Numbered from the stretch's first letter, positions 1-8,947 are shown. The stretch is 64,000 bases of DNA from Burkholderia sp. HI2500 (GCF_002223055.1 NZ_NKFL01000004.1:372001-436000), one strand, 5' to 3'. The notes: a model not told the origin generated them from the sequence alone. Translations and numbers: made by a program.

Positions 1-31
1 TCGTGCCCGTGACGGGCATGCCGGAGGCTGC

Positions 32-547
32 ATGGCGGAATACCGGTTCTCGACGACCTGGCGCGTGGACGCGCCGCTCGCGGCGGTGTGGGACGCGATC
101 TACCAGGTCGACCGCTGGCCCGCCTGGTGGAAGGGTGCCGTGAGCACCGTCGAGATCGAACCGGGCGACGCGCGTGGCGTCGGCGCGCTGCACCGTTATA
201 CATGGAAGGGGGCGCTGCCGTACCGGTTGACCTTCGACATGCGCGTGCGGCGCGTCGAGCCGCCGCATGTGCTCGAAGGCCGTGCGAGCGGCGCGATCGA
301 AGGCGACGGATGCTGGTCGTTCGTCGCCGACGGCGCACGGACGATCGTGCGCTACGACTGGCACATCCGCACGCACGTGCGTTGGATGAACCGGCTGGAG
401 CCGCTCGGTCGCCCGCTGTTCCGCTGGAACCACGACGTCGTGATGCGCGAAGGCGCGAAGGGGCTCGCGCGGCTGCTGGGCGCGACGGTCGAGACGGAGG
501 GCCGGATCTTCCGGCCGTTGTCGGAGGCGGGCTGCGCCGATGCCTGA
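32..547 (+). CDS. SRPBCC-family (START/polyketide-cyclase-like) protein
   Basis: This 171-residue protein begins with the pattern typical of SRPBCC ligand-binding folds: a beta strand, then APLAAVWDAI and DRWPAWWKG, the helix and tryptophan-rich turn seen in polyketide cyclase/dehydrase-like members. No signal peptide or membrane segment is visible. The family binds hydrophobic ligands in a helix-grip cavity, and no catalytic residue can be named here. The start at 32 is preceded by a GGAGG-like sequence at 23-27. The gene is convergent with the iron operon ending at 604, so it is probably unrelated to it. The function is unknown beyond the fold. Confidence 0.75.
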   Translation: MAEYRFSTTWRVDAPLAAVWDAIYQVDRWPAWWKGAVSTVEIEPGDARGVGALHRYTWKGALPYRLTFDMRVRRVEPPHVLEGRASGAIEGDGCWSFVADGARTIVRYDWHIRTHVRWMNRLEPLGRPLFRWNHDVVMREGAKGLARLLGATVETEGRIFRPLSEAGCADA

Positions 548-603
548 ACGTGGGTGAACGCGACTGAACGCGAGTAAGCGCGCGTAGCGACGGCCCGCGC
601 CGC

Positions 604-1653
604 TCAGCGCGCATACGCCATCACCGCGCCATCCACCACCAGCGCGACACGTTCGCCGACGGCCGGACACCGGTGTCCCGGCACGCGTGCGCGCACGCGT
701 ACGTCGCCATCGGCATCGAGGCGCACGAGCACGTCGGCGTCCTGGCCCGCGAACTGCGCGGCTTCGACACGCGCCGTATGGCCGCGCGCCGCGTCGCCGT
801 GCGTGACCGGCACGATGCCGATCTGCTCGGGACGCAGCATTGCGTCGGCCGGCCCGTCGGGCAGCGGCGCGACGAGCGGCAGGTCGCCGAGTGCGCAGGC
901 GATGCGCAGGTTGCTCACGCGGCCGGCGAGCAGCACCGCCTGCCCGACGAACGACGCGACGTCGCGCGTGACCGGCTGCCGGTACAGCGTCTGCGGCGCG
1001 GCCGTCTGCACGAGCCGGCCGTGCCACATCACCGCCACTTCGTCGCCGAGTGTCATCGCCTCGGGCTGGTCGTGCGTGACGAGCACCGAAGTCGCGCCTG
1101 CCGCGGCGAGCGCATCGGCGACCGCGCTACGCGTTTCGTGGCGCAGCGACGTGTCGAGCGCGGAGAACGGTTCGTCGAGGATCACGAGCGACGGCTCGGG
1201 CGCGAGCGCACGAGCGAGCGCGACGCGCTGCTGCTGTCCGCCGGACAGTTGCTGCGGCGCACGGCTCGCATACGACGCGGGCAGCCCGACCATCTCGAGC
1301 AGTTCGTCGACGCGATGATGGCGCCGCCGCGCCGCGCGCGGCAGCCCGAACGCGATGTTGTCGGCCACCGACAGATGCGGAAACAGCGCGCCTTCCTGCG
1401 GCACGTAGCCGATCCGGCGCTGTTCGGGCGGCAGGTGCACGTCGGGCGCGGCCACGCGGCGGCCATCGATTTCGACGGTGCCGCGCTCGGCGCGCTCGAA
1501 GCCGCACAGCACGCGCAGCAGGGTGGTCTTGCCGCTGCCGGACGGGCCGAGCAGCGCGAGGCGCGAGCCACGCCGCACCGTGAGATCGACGTCGTGCAGG
1601 ACGGTATGCGATCCGAACGATTTCGACAGGCCGTGGATGCGTAGTTCGCTCAT
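604..1653 (-). CDS. Iron(III) ABC transporter ATP-binding protein (FbpC/AfuC-like)
   Basis: The 349-residue ATPase powers the permease encoded just upstream in the same operon. It shows Walker A ([12 protein letters not shown]), the signature LSGGQQQRVALARAL, Walker B (LVILDEPFSALD) and the switch region LVTHDQ, followed by a C-terminal TOBE-like regulatory region of about 110 residues. This layout and length are typical of FbpC/PotA-class importers. The start MSELRIHGL at 1653 was chosen because the 45 residues further upstream in the open frame are arginine/cysteine-rich and overlap the permease end. Only 28 bases separate it from the permease stop. Iron as substrate is inferred from the binding protein and peroxidase neighbours. 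Confidence 0.9.
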   Translation of the reverse strand: MSELRIHGLSKSFGSHTVLHDVDLTVRRGSRLALLGPSGSGKTTLLRVLCGFERAERGTVEIDGRRVAAPDVHLPPEQRRIGYVPQEGALFPHLSVADNIAFGLPRAARRRHHRVDELLEMVGLPASYASRAPQQLSGGQQQRVALARALAPEPSLVILDEPFSALDTSLRHETRSAVADALAAAGATSVLVTHDQPEAMTLGDEVAVMWHGRLVQTAAPQTLYRQPVTRDVASFVGQAVLLAGRVSNLRIACALGDLPLVAPLPDGPADAMLRPEQIGIVPVTHGDAARGHTARVEAAQFAGQDADVLVRLDADGDVRVRARVPGHRCPAVGERVALVVDGAVMAYAR

Positions 1654-1681
1654 GGGCGGTTCCGGGGAAAAAGGGCGGCGC

Positions 1682-3280
1682 TCAGTCGCGCACCGACGCG
1701 CGGCCGAGCAGCAGGAACAGCAGTCCCGACGCGCCGAGCGACAGCGCGACGAGCAGTGCCGCGTAGGGCGCCGCGGCGGCGAACGCAAGCGTCGCCGTAT
1801 CGCTCCACACCTGCGTCGCGAGCGTGCGGGTGCCGATCGGCGACAGCAGCAGCGTCGCGTTGAGTTCCGTCACGACCGAGATGAACACCATCGTCGCGGC
1901 CGCGCCGAGGCCGGGCGCCGCGAGCGGCAGCACCACGCGCGTGAGCGTCGCGCGCCAGCCGAGCCCAAGCGAGCGGGAGGTTTCCTCGAGCCGGACCTGC
2001 ACGTGCGACAGCGCGGCGCGCACGCTGACGACCGCGAGCGGCAGGAACAGGATCGCGTACGCGGCGACGAGCGCCGGTGCGCTCTGGTAGAGCGGCTGCA
2101 GCAGCCGCACGGTGATCGACACGATCGCCAGCGCGACGACGATGCCCGGCACGCCCTGCACGGTCATCGCGGTGCGCTCGAGGAGCGTCGCGACGCGGCC
2201 CGGATAGCGAACCAGCAGGAACGCGAGCGGCAGCGCGAGCAGCGACGTGACGGCTGCCGCCATCAGGCCGTAGCCGGACGACGCGAGCGTGGCCTGCCAC
2301 AGCAGTTCGGGCGACACGTCGGCCGGCGTGACGGCGGCCGCGCCCTGTTGCGTGAGCCAGTAGCCGATCATCGCGAGCGGCACGCCGAGCGTCGCCGCCG
2401 CGAGCGCGGCGAACGCGACCGTGACGGGGCCGCGCAGACGGCCGAGCGGATAACGCATCGCGACGCGGCGCGCGGCGCGGTGCGTATGACCGTAGCGCGC
2501 ATGGCCGCGAGCGCGAGCCTCGATCGCGAGGCACAGCAGGCACAGCGCGATCAGCACGCAGCCGAGCAGCGATGCGCCGCCGCCGTCGAACGCGGTGCGG
2601 TATTCCGCATAGATCTCGGTCGTGAAGGTGCGAAAGCGCAGCAACTGGAATGCGCCGAACTCGGACAGCACGCCGAGCGCGACGAGCAGCATCCCGCCGC
2701 ACAGCGCGGGGCGCAGCTGCGGCAGCACGACGCGGAAGAAGGTATGCCACGGCGAGCAGCCGAGCGTGCGTGCGCTTTCCTCCAGCGCGGGGTCGAGTTC
2801 GCGCAGCGCGGCGGCCACCGGCAGGTAGACGAGCGGGAAGTACGCGGAGCTCAGCACGATCAGCGCGCCGAGGAAATCCTGCAGGTCGAGGCTCAGCGAC
2901 ACCCACGCATAGCCCGTGATGAACGGCGGCACCGCGAGCGGCGCGGCCGCGAGCGCGGTCCACAGCGGCCGGGCGGGCAGGTCGGTGCGCTCGATGAACC
3001 ACGCGAGCGCCGTGCCGAGCAGCGTGCACGCGAGGGTCGCGGCGAGCGTGATCGACAACGTGTTGACCAGCAGTTCGCCGACGAGCGGGCGCCACAGCAG
3101 CGCGATCGCATCGTCGACGCCGAAGGTGGCCGCGCGGTACAGCGTGAAGCCGAGCGGCAGCAGGATCGCGAGCGGCCCGCACGCGGCCGCGGCGACGAGC
3201 GCGCGTGACGGGGGGCGCCGTGTCGCGGTGGGCTCGCTGTCGCGTGCGGTGCTCGCCGTGCGCGACACGGCGTCGCTCAT
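1682..3280 (-). CDS. Iron(III) ABC transporter permease (FbpB-like, fused two-domain)
   Basis: The 532-residue inner-membrane protein has about twelve hydrophobic segments in two similar halves, the fused two-domain arrangement usual for FbpB/SfuB-type ferric permeases. Each half carries an EAA-type coupling loop: LEESARTLGCSPWHTFFRV in the first and LEETSRSLGLGWRATLTRV in the second. The start MSDAVSRT at 3280 lies only two bases after the binding-protein stop, indicating translational coupling. A further open stretch upstream is arginine-rich shadow sequence. Together with the genes on both sides it forms a complete binding-protein-dependent importer. Confidence 0.9.
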   Translation of the reverse strand: MSDAVSRTASTARDSEPTATRRPPSRALVAAAACGPLAILLPLGFTLYRAATFGVDDAIALLWRPLVGELLVNTLSITLAATLACTLLGTALAWFIERTDLPARPLWTALAAAPLAVPPFITGYAWVSLSLDLQDFLGALIVLSSAYFPLVYLPVAAALRELDPALEESARTLGCSPWHTFFRVVLPQLRPALCGGMLLVALGVLSEFGAFQLLRFRTFTTEIYAEYRTAFDGGGASLLGCVLIALCLLCLAIEARARGHARYGHTHRAARRVAMRYPLGRLRGPVTVAFAALAAATLGVPLAMIGYWLTQQGAAAVTPADVSPELLWQATLASSGYGLMAAAVTSLLALPLAFLLVRYPGRVATLLERTAMTVQGVPGIVVALAIVSITVRLLQPLYQSAPALVAAYAILFLPLAVVSVRAALSHVQVRLEETSRSLGLGWRATLTRVVLPLAAPGLGAAATMVFISVVTELNATLLLSPIGTRTLATQVWSDTATLAFAAAAPYAALLVALSLGASGLLFLLLGRASVRD

Positions 3281-3282
3281 GG

Positions 3283-4317
3283 TCAGAGCAGGCCTGCCTG
3301 GCGCAGCAGCTTGCCGGCCTGGCTGTCGTCGCCGAGCTGTTCGAACGACAGTGCCGGTGGGCTCAATTCGTTGAACGGCTTCAGGATCGGATCGGGCGCG
3401 ACGCCCGGATGCAGCGGATACTCGAAGCTGATATGGCCGCCGGCCATCAGTTTCTGCGCGCGCTCGCTGACGAGATACGCGACGAACTTCTGCGCTTCCG
3501 GCGGGTGCTTCGAGGCCTTCAGCACCGCGGCGCCCGACACGTTGACGGCCCCGCCGACGTCGCCCTTGCCGAAGTGATGGATCGCGCTGCGGGTAGACTT
3601 GTCGCCGAGCTCGGCGTGCAGGCGGTCCCAGTAGTAGTTGTTGACGATGCCGGTCAGCACGCCGCCGCGGTTGACGGCCGCCGTCACGCCTTCGTCGTCG
3701 TCGAAGATCTGCGCGTTGGCCTTCAGGCCCTTCAGCCATTGCAGCGTCGCGGCTTCGCCGTGCAGCGCGAGCACCGCGCTCACGAGCGGCAGGAAGTCCG
3801 CGTCGCTCGGCGCGACGCCGACCTTGCCCTTCCATTCCGGCTTCGCGAGATCGAGCAGCGAAGCGGGCAGCTGCTGCGGCTGGATTTTCGCGGTGTTGTA
3901 GACGAGCACGTTCTCGCGCGCGAGCACGCCGACCCAGTTGCCGTCGGCCGGGTTGAAGCGCGCGGGCACCGACTGCAGCGTGGCGGCGTCGGTCTTCGCG
4001 AACAGGCTCTTGCGATCGAGCAGCACGAGCTCCGGCGAGTTCTCGGTGAAGTACACGTCGGCCGGCGTGCGGTCGCCTTCCGCGACGAGCTGCGCGGCGA
4101 GCGCCGGGCCTTCGCCCGAGCGCACCTTCACGGTGATGCCGCTCTGCGCTTCGAAGTCCTTGACGAGCTGGTTGACGACCTGCTCGTGCTGCGCGTTGTA
4201 CAGCGTGAGCGTCGCGGCATGTGCACGCGCGGCGTGCAGCGCGCCGGTCAGCATCAGCGCGGCGGCCGCCGCGGAAATCAGGTGCCGCAGCGGGCGGCTA
4301 ACGGGTGAAGTGTTCAT
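3283..4317 (-). CDS. Periplasmic iron(III)-binding protein of ABC transporter (FbpA-like)
   Basis: The 344-residue protein has a signal peptide with a hydrophobic core (LISAAAAALMLTGALHAA) and a likely cleavage site near AHA. The mature part begins with LTLYNAQHEQ, as in FbpA/FutA ferric-binding proteins. The sequence VNNYYWDRL contains the adjacent tyrosine pair that coordinates Fe(III) in FbpA relatives, which supports iron as ligand. The start at 4317 sits directly before the signal peptide. An in-frame alternative start at 4386 would add a hydrophilic leader unlike a signal sequence. It lies between efeB and the permease, a natural order for iron release followed by capture and import. 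Confidence 0.9.
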   Translation of the reverse strand: MNTSPVSRPLRHLISAAAAALMLTGALHAARAHAATLTLYNAQHEQVVNQLVKDFEAQSGITVKVRSGEGPALAAQLVAEGDRTPADVYFTENSPELVLLDRKSLFAKTDAATLQSVPARFNPADGNWVGVLARENVLVYNTAKIQPQQLPASLLDLAKPEWKGKVGVAPSDADFLPLVSAVLALHGEAATLQWLKGLKANAQIFDDDEGVTAAVNRGGVLTGIVNNYYWDRLHAELGDKSTRSAIHHFGKGDVGGAVNVSGAAVLKASKHPPEAQKFVAYLVSERAQKLMAGGHISFEYPLHPGVAPDPILKPFNELSPPALSFEQLGDDSQAGKLLRQAGLL

Positions 4318-4382
4318 GTGGTTTTCAGCAGGTTGCATCCGGCCGGGCCGGGAAGGTGTGCGTTGGCTTGCGTGGCGTGTCG

Positions 4383-5690
4383 TCATGCCTCGAACAGCGC
4401 GGCGCCGATGTACGAACCCGGTTGCGCGCCCGGCGGGCACGCGAAGATCGCGCTGCCGACGTGCGTGGTGAACTGGTTCATGATGTCCAGCTTCGCGAGC
4501 TTCTCGTTGATCGGAATGAAGCCCTTGCGCGGGTCGCGCTGGTGCGCGACGAACATCAGCCCCGCGTCGTACTCGGTCTGCTGGCGCCACGGCGGCCAGC
4601 GCTCGATGTAGAAGTTCGTGCTGTCGTTGTACGAGTACGCGCGGCGCAGGATCTGCGCGCCGTTGTTCAACTGCGGCGACGCGAGACGCGCGTGCGCGTT
4701 GTCGGGGATCACCGGGTTGCCGTCCTTGTCGGCCGCGTCGAGATCGAGCGCCTCGAACTCGTGCTTCTGGCCGAGCGGCGCGCCGCTGTACTTGTGACGT
4801 CCGACCACCTGCTCCTGGAAGCCGAGCTCCGTGTTGTCCCAGTGCTCGAGCGTGATGCGGATCCGGCGCACGACCGTGTAGGTGCCGCCGTTCATCCATG
4901 CCGGGCCTTCGCTGCCGGCCCATACGAATTCATCCATCGCGGCGGGGTCGGACATCGGCGGATTCATCGTGCCGTCCTTGAAGCCCATCAGGTTGCGCGG
5001 CGTCTCGCCGGGCTTGCCCGACGTGAAGCCGGCCTGGCCCCAGCGCATCTGCGCGGCTTTCGCGCCGAGGCGCACGAGCTGGCGCACCGCGTGGAACGCG
5101 ACCTGCGCGTCGTCCGCACACGCCTGGATGAACAGGTCGCCGCCGGTCTTTTCCGGCAGCAACTGGTCGCCGTTGAAGCGCGGCAGGTCGACGAGCGCGG
5201 CGGGCCGATGCTTCGCGAGGCCGTAGCGGTCCTTGCCCGCCAGCGCGAACATGCCGGGGCCGAAGCCGAACGTGATCGTCAGGCGCGCGGGGCCGAGGCC
5301 GAGCGCGTCGCCCCCGTCCGCCGGCGCGACCTCGTCGTCGCTGTCCGTCGCGGCGAGCGGCTGTGCGGTATCACCGCGCGCCATCCGCGCGGCGGCGTCG
5401 GTCCAGGTCTTCAGCAGCGCGATGACATCCGCGCGCTGGGCCGTCGTCAGGTCGAGCGCCGCGAAATACGCGTGGCGTTGCTGCGGCGTCGTGATGCCGC
5501 TCTGGTGCTTGCCGTAGAACGGCTCGACGCCGTCATGCGTGGAAGCGGGCGCGGGTTCGGCGGCGGGCGCACCCGCGGCCTGCGCGGCCGGGATCGACGC
5601 CGCGGCGAGGCCGGCGGCCACCGCGGCGCTGCCCGCCTTCAGGAAGCCGCGCCGCGCGGGGCGTGGTGGCTGGTTGGAATCGTCTGCCAT
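4383..5690 (-). CDS. efeB: Tat-exported DyP-type haem peroxidase (EfeB/YcdB family)
   Basis: The 435-residue protein starts with a twin-arginine signal (ARRGFLKAG followed by an alanine-rich hydrophobic stretch), so it should be exported folded to the periplasm. DyP family marks are visible: GFKDGTMNP corresponds to the GxxDG haem-pocket motif, VGRHKYSGAPLG matches the EfeB region, and NAHARLASP carries the likely proximal haem histidine. EfeB proteins oxidise iron and dyes at low pH and have been reported to take iron from haem, though that activity is disputed. Its usual partners EfeU and EfeO are not seen here; it is followed by an FbpABC-type importer 65 bases downstream. Confidence 0.92.
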   Translation of the reverse strand: MADDSNQPPRPARRGFLKAGSAAVAAGLAAASIPAAQAAGAPAAEPAPASTHDGVEPFYGKHQSGITTPQQRHAYFAALDLTTAQRADVIALLKTWTDAAARMARGDTAQPLAATDSDDEVAPADGGDALGLGPARLTITFGFGPGMFALAGKDRYGLAKHRPAALVDLPRFNGDQLLPEKTGGDLFIQACADDAQVAFHAVRQLVRLGAKAAQMRWGQAGFTSGKPGETPRNLMGFKDGTMNPPMSDPAAMDEFVWAGSEGPAWMNGGTYTVVRRIRITLEHWDNTELGFQEQVVGRHKYSGAPLGQKHEFEALDLDAADKDGNPVIPDNAHARLASPQLNNGAQILRRAYSYNDSTNFYIERWPPWRQQTEYDAGLMFVAHQRDPRKGFIPINEKLAKLDIMNQFTTHVGSAIFACPPGAQPGSYIGAALFEA

Positions 5691-5701
5691 GATGGGCTCC
5701 C

Positions 5702-6835
5702 TTACTTCGCGAGCAGCAGCGTGTTGACGTCGTCCGCGACGTAGTAGAAGCCGTCGCCTTCAGGCGTCATGGCGATGCCGAACAGGTTGCCGTTTCCGGG
5801 GGGCGATTGCGCCTTGTCGGTATTGATCCAGCGCGCGTAGATCTGCTTGCCGGCGACCGGATCGATCTCGACGACCTGGCCGTTCTGCGCGTTGGTCGCG
5901 AGCAGGTGGCCGTTCGGCGCCGTCGCGAGTGCGAGCGGGCGGCGCAGGAAGCCGTCGGCGGTGACTTGACGGCCGACGCCCGCGCTGGTGTCGCGCGTGA
6001 GCGGGTCGTCGATCTCGACGATGCGGTTGCCGATCGCGTCCGACACGTACAGCTTCTTCTGGTCGCCCGACAGCGCGAGGCCGGTCGGGCCGACCAGGAA
6101 CACGCCCTTGTCGGCCTGCGCGCCGAGGCCGCTCGCGACGACCGTTTCCTGCTTGATCACGGGCGGCTTGCCGGCCGGCACGTCGAGGTCGAGACGCAGT
6201 ACCGTCGCCTGCTTGTAGACGGGCGGAGTGCCGTCCGCGCCGCCGACGCCGAAGCCGGCCATGCTGACGAACAGCGTCGCGCTGTCGCCGCGGTCGACCA
6301 CGGCCATGTTGCCCCACGGGTCGTTGATGTTCGGGGTCGACCACGTCGACGCGATCTTGCCTTGCGGATCGAGCACGATCAGGCAGCCGGCGCCCTTGGT
6401 GTTGGTCGTGCCGTCGTTGCTCGGCGTGCTGCCGACGATCACCCAGCCGGATTTCAGCATCGTCATCGCCGTCGACAGGCCGACGCCGCCCGGGCAGGCC
6501 TTCAGATCGCGCGGAATCGACGCGAACAGGCTCAGCTGCTTCGTCGACGGGCGGTAGTCGACGATCGTGCTGCCGGTGCCCTGCAGGTTCGCCGCGTTGT
6601 TGAAGTTGTCGACGAGCACGTCGCCCGCCTGGATCGTGCCGGCCGACACCGGCGCGACCGCGATCGCGTACGGGTTCTGGTCGCCGTTGTCCGGCACCGT
6701 GTTGACGAGCGTGGTGTGGCGATGCACGGTCTCGAGGAAACCTTGCGGCTCGGCGAGTGCGCCGGCGGCGGCCGTCAGCGCGGCTGCGGCCAGTGCGCCC
6801 GTCGCGAGACGGCGAAGCGGGGCGGATGGATTCAT
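5702..6835 (-). CDS. Secreted beta-propeller (NHL/YVTN-like) protein of the iron operon
   Basis: The 377-residue protein begins MNPSAPLRRLATGALAAAAL, a standard signal peptide with likely cleavage near ALA. The mature part contains recurring motifs such as PYAIAVAPV, NGHLLATNAQNGQVVEIDP and FGIAMTPEG, spaced as in NHL/YVTN-type beta-propellers. No cysteine-based metal site or transmembrane segment is obvious. It lies 11 bases upstream of efeB and 64 bases downstream of the porin, so it is very probably co-transcribed with both. A periplasmic binding or scaffolding role in iron handling is only an inference from context. The start was set at the signal peptide; the open frame continues upstream without one. 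Confidence 0.8.
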   Translation of the reverse strand: MNPSAPLRRLATGALAAAALTAAAGALAEPQGFLETVHRHTTLVNTVPDNGDQNPYAIAVAPVSAGTIQAGDVLVDNFNNAANLQGTGSTIVDYRPSTKQLSLFASIPRDLKACPGGVGLSTAMTMLKSGWVIVGSTPSNDGTTNTKGAGCLIVLDPQGKIASTWSTPNINDPWGNMAVVDRGDSATLFVSMAGFGVGGADGTPPVYKQATVLRLDLDVPAGKPPVIKQETVVASGLGAQADKGVFLVGPTGLALSGDQKKLYVSDAIGNRIVEIDDPLTRDTSAGVGRQVTADGFLRRPLALATAPNGHLLATNAQNGQVVEIDPVAGKQIYARWINTDKAQSPPGNGNLFGIAMTPEGDGFYYVADDVNTLLLAK

Positions 6836-6899
6836 GTGGGGCTCCTGGGGAGCGCGCCGTCCGGGCGGCGCGCGAAAATGGTCGGCGTGGGCGCGTCGC

Positions 6900-8366
6900 T
6901 CAGAACGTGATCGTCGTCCGCGCGCCGAGCACGAACGTGTTGCGCAGCGGCTGGGTCGCGTCGCTCGGGTTCTGGCCGGCGCCGGCATTGAACGTGTACT
7001 GCGCATCGGCCTGGACGATCCACCACGGGTTGACCTGGTACTGGTAGGTCGCCTCGAGCGTCGTCTCGCGCGTGCGCACGCCGTACGGGCCGGTCGCGAA
7101 CGTCCGCGCGCTCTGGTCGAGGTCGGTCACGTGGTTGCCGACCTGGATGTACGTGACGCCGAGGCCGACGCTGTCGTTGTCGCGGCCTGCGAACGGCGCC
7201 TTCAGCACGATCCCCGCGTTGGCGGAGAAGCTCACCAGGTTGCGGTCGCCCGGCGCGCCCATCACGCGCGCAAACACGCCGAGGCTGCGCGGGCCGGTCG
7301 GGTCGGGGCGCCAGATCATCTGGTCGGCCACCGCGTAGAAGCTGTAGTTGCCGTGACGCTGCTGCGCGTCACCGTTCGACGCGGGATCCGCGAGCGACAG
7401 CCCGTCGGTGCCGACGTTCTGGTCCGCGAAGCGGCCGTTGTGATACCAGACGCCGATCTTGTAGGTACCCGGCAGCCCGTTCGAGCGGCCGGTGTCCATT
7501 TCGCCGTCGGACGGCTGATTCAGCGCGTACTGCAACTCGCCGATATAGAGCGCGCCGTTGTGCAGGTTGAAGTTGGTGCCGCTCAGGTTGCTCGGGTTGT
7601 TGCCGAGCGGATCGCCGTCGAACACGCCCGCGAGCGCGGTGAGTTTCGGCGTGATCTGCGCGCGTACGCGCACGCCGAGGCCCGCGAGCGGATACGCGGG
7701 GCCGCCGTTCGGCAGGTCGTAGGACGGCAGCGCGGGCCAGCCGAACATCGTGTTGACGAACGTGTTCGCATACGTGCTGACCATGAATTCCTGGTCCAGG
7801 CTCTGCTGGCCGATCTTCACGTCGACGCGCTTGTCGAGGAACGACTGCTGGTACCACAGCTCCCACAGGCGCGTCGTGCCCTGCGCCTCGATGCCGCTCG
7901 CGGTGTTGAGCGTGCCGAGGTTTCTCGTGCTGAGGTTGGTGCCGTGGATCTGCAGCGCGCTGACGTTGAACGTGCCGCCCGGCAGGCCGATCGCCTTCTG
8001 CGTGTCGACCGTCAGGGTGGCCGTCGTCAGCCCGTCGTAGGCGCCGCCGCGGTTCAGGCCGCCGCGCAGGTTCGCGAGGTACTCGCTGGTTTCGGTGATC
8101 TGCAGCGTCGCACCGTACTTGCCGAGCCACGGGCGGATGCCGCCCATGTCGCCGAGCAGGCTCTGGCGCGTCCAGATGCCGGTCCACATGTTGGTCGGCT
8201 TCGCCTGGATCGCCAGGTCGGCCTCAGGGGCTTCCGGTTGTGCGTCGACCGGCACGTCGGCGAACGCCGCGCCGCTCGCGAGCGATGCGCACGCGAGGAT
8301 GGCCGCGCAGGCGGCGGGGCGCATCCGGGCACGGGCGCTGTCTCCCTGGAACGATGCAAACTTCAT
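6900..8366 (-). CDS. OprB-family outer-membrane porin, first gene of iron operon
   Basis: The 488-residue protein has a signal peptide (ACAAILACASLASGAAFA) and the features of a carbohydrate-selective OprB porin: WTRQSLLGDMGGIRPWLGKYGATL near the mature N-terminus, many alternating amphipathic strands, and a C-terminal strand ending in phenylalanine (TTITF). OprB homologues admit glucose and other small sugars. Here the gene leads an operon of iron-handling proteins and sits behind a Fur-like operator, so the channel may serve a small iron complex or citrate-like chelate instead. That substrate is inference; the family call is firm. Confidence 0.85.
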   Translation of the reverse strand: MKFASFQGDSARARMRPAACAAILACASLASGAAFADVPVDAQPEAPEADLAIQAKPTNMWTGIWTRQSLLGDMGGIRPWLGKYGATLQITETSEYLANLRGGLNRGGAYDGLTTATLTVDTQKAIGLPGGTFNVSALQIHGTNLSTRNLGTLNTASGIEAQGTTRLWELWYQQSFLDKRVDVKIGQQSLDQEFMVSTYANTFVNTMFGWPALPSYDLPNGGPAYPLAGLGVRVRAQITPKLTALAGVFDGDPLGNNPSNLSGTNFNLHNGALYIGELQYALNQPSDGEMDTGRSNGLPGTYKIGVWYHNGRFADQNVGTDGLSLADPASNGDAQQRHGNYSFYAVADQMIWRPDPTGPRSLGVFARVMGAPGDRNLVSFSANAGIVLKAPFAGRDNDSVGLGVTYIQVGNHVTDLDQSARTFATGPYGVRTRETTLEATYQYQVNPWWIVQADAQYTFNAGAGQNPSDATQPLRNTFVLGARTTITF

Positions 8367-8469
8367 ATCAAATCCCTGGTTCTAATTAGTGTGGAGTCCT
8401 GCTTGTCGGTCGCTGTCCGGACGCTCGGCACCGATCGGCCAGGGCATGAAGATGAACGCAACGCGGCGC

Positions 8470-8499
8470 ATCGTAGGAGTGTCGAATGGGAATGTCAAT
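8470..8499 (-). promoter_or_regulatory. Candidate sigma-70 promoter of the porin/efeB iron operon
   Basis: Read on the minus strand, TTGACA (plus positions 8494-8499) is followed after 18 bases by TACGAT (8470-8475). The -35 is a perfect consensus and the -10 matches four of six. It lies about 100 bases upstream of the porin start and next to the Fur-like site at 8502-8521. Confidence 0.6.
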
Positions 8500-8501
8500 G
8501 C

Positions 8502-8521
8502 AAACGAGAATGATTCGCATC
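8502..8521 (-). promoter_or_regulatory. Fur-box-like operator
   Basis: The plus strand reads AAACGAGAATGATTCGCATC, close to the GAGAATGATTCTCATT form of Fur boxes common in Pseudomonas and Burkholderia. It lies immediately upstream of the -35 element of the iron-operon promoter, so iron-loaded Fur would be expected to block it. No binding evidence is available from sequence alone. Confidence 0.6.
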
Positions 8522-8918
8522 TATATTACTGAATGTAATCCACCTCCTTACGGATGGGGCCTGACACGTGTTTAGTGCCGAGGTAAACCGTAAATATCGC
8601 TGTAATGAAAATGAATGCTTCGATGCGAATCGATGAATCCTCGGGGCGGGGCGCAGGCGGCAACCGGCGGGCGCCGGATGGCGTGTGCCGGCGGACGGAA
8701 TCGACGCCGCTACGGAATTTATCGAGTGATGCCGCCGATCGCAGGAACTCCGTGCTTTCCCGGTGTCCAAACGGGGCTGGATGGGATTCCGGGGCCGCGC
8801 GGCCCCGCCGGCAAGGCCGGGTGGCGCTTGTCGGGGTTTGTTTTCAAAGGGTTTTTTGTCGGATCCACGTGCTTTTTGCGCCTCGTCCCCGCCCCGAAAA
8901 TTCGTCCGGTTTCCCTTC
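8522..8918. other. Intergenic stretch between iron operon and groES
   Basis: No convincing gene was found between the Fur-like site and the groES promoter. Several short open frames on both strands lack ribosome-binding sites and family signatures. The stretch contains a perfect GC palindrome at 8791-8806 (GGGGCCGC followed by its reverse complement) and a second inverted repeat at 8808-8820, which could form hairpins in either direction. Confidence 0.5.
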
Positions 8919-8947
8919 TTGAATTTGTCAAAACCCGTCCATATAAT
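8919..8947 (+). promoter_or_regulatory. groESL sigma-70 promoter
   Basis: TTGAAT (8919-8924) and TATAAT (8942-8947) are separated by exactly 17 bases. The last base of the -10 is also the first base of the CIRCE operator, so bound HrcA would cover the start of transcription. Confidence 0.8.

Noticed and set aside
1478..3208. Long plus-strand open frame of 576 codons, arginine-rich
   Set aside because: It lies antisense to the ABC ATPase and permease genes, is composed mainly of Arg, Glu and Ala repeats, and shows no family motif. It is a shadow of high-GC coding sequence.
6567..8513. Plus-strand open frame of 648 codons opposite the propeller and porin genes
   Set aside because: Antisense shadow with biased Arg/Val/Ala content; the minus-strand genes have signal peptides, family motifs and ribosome-binding context.
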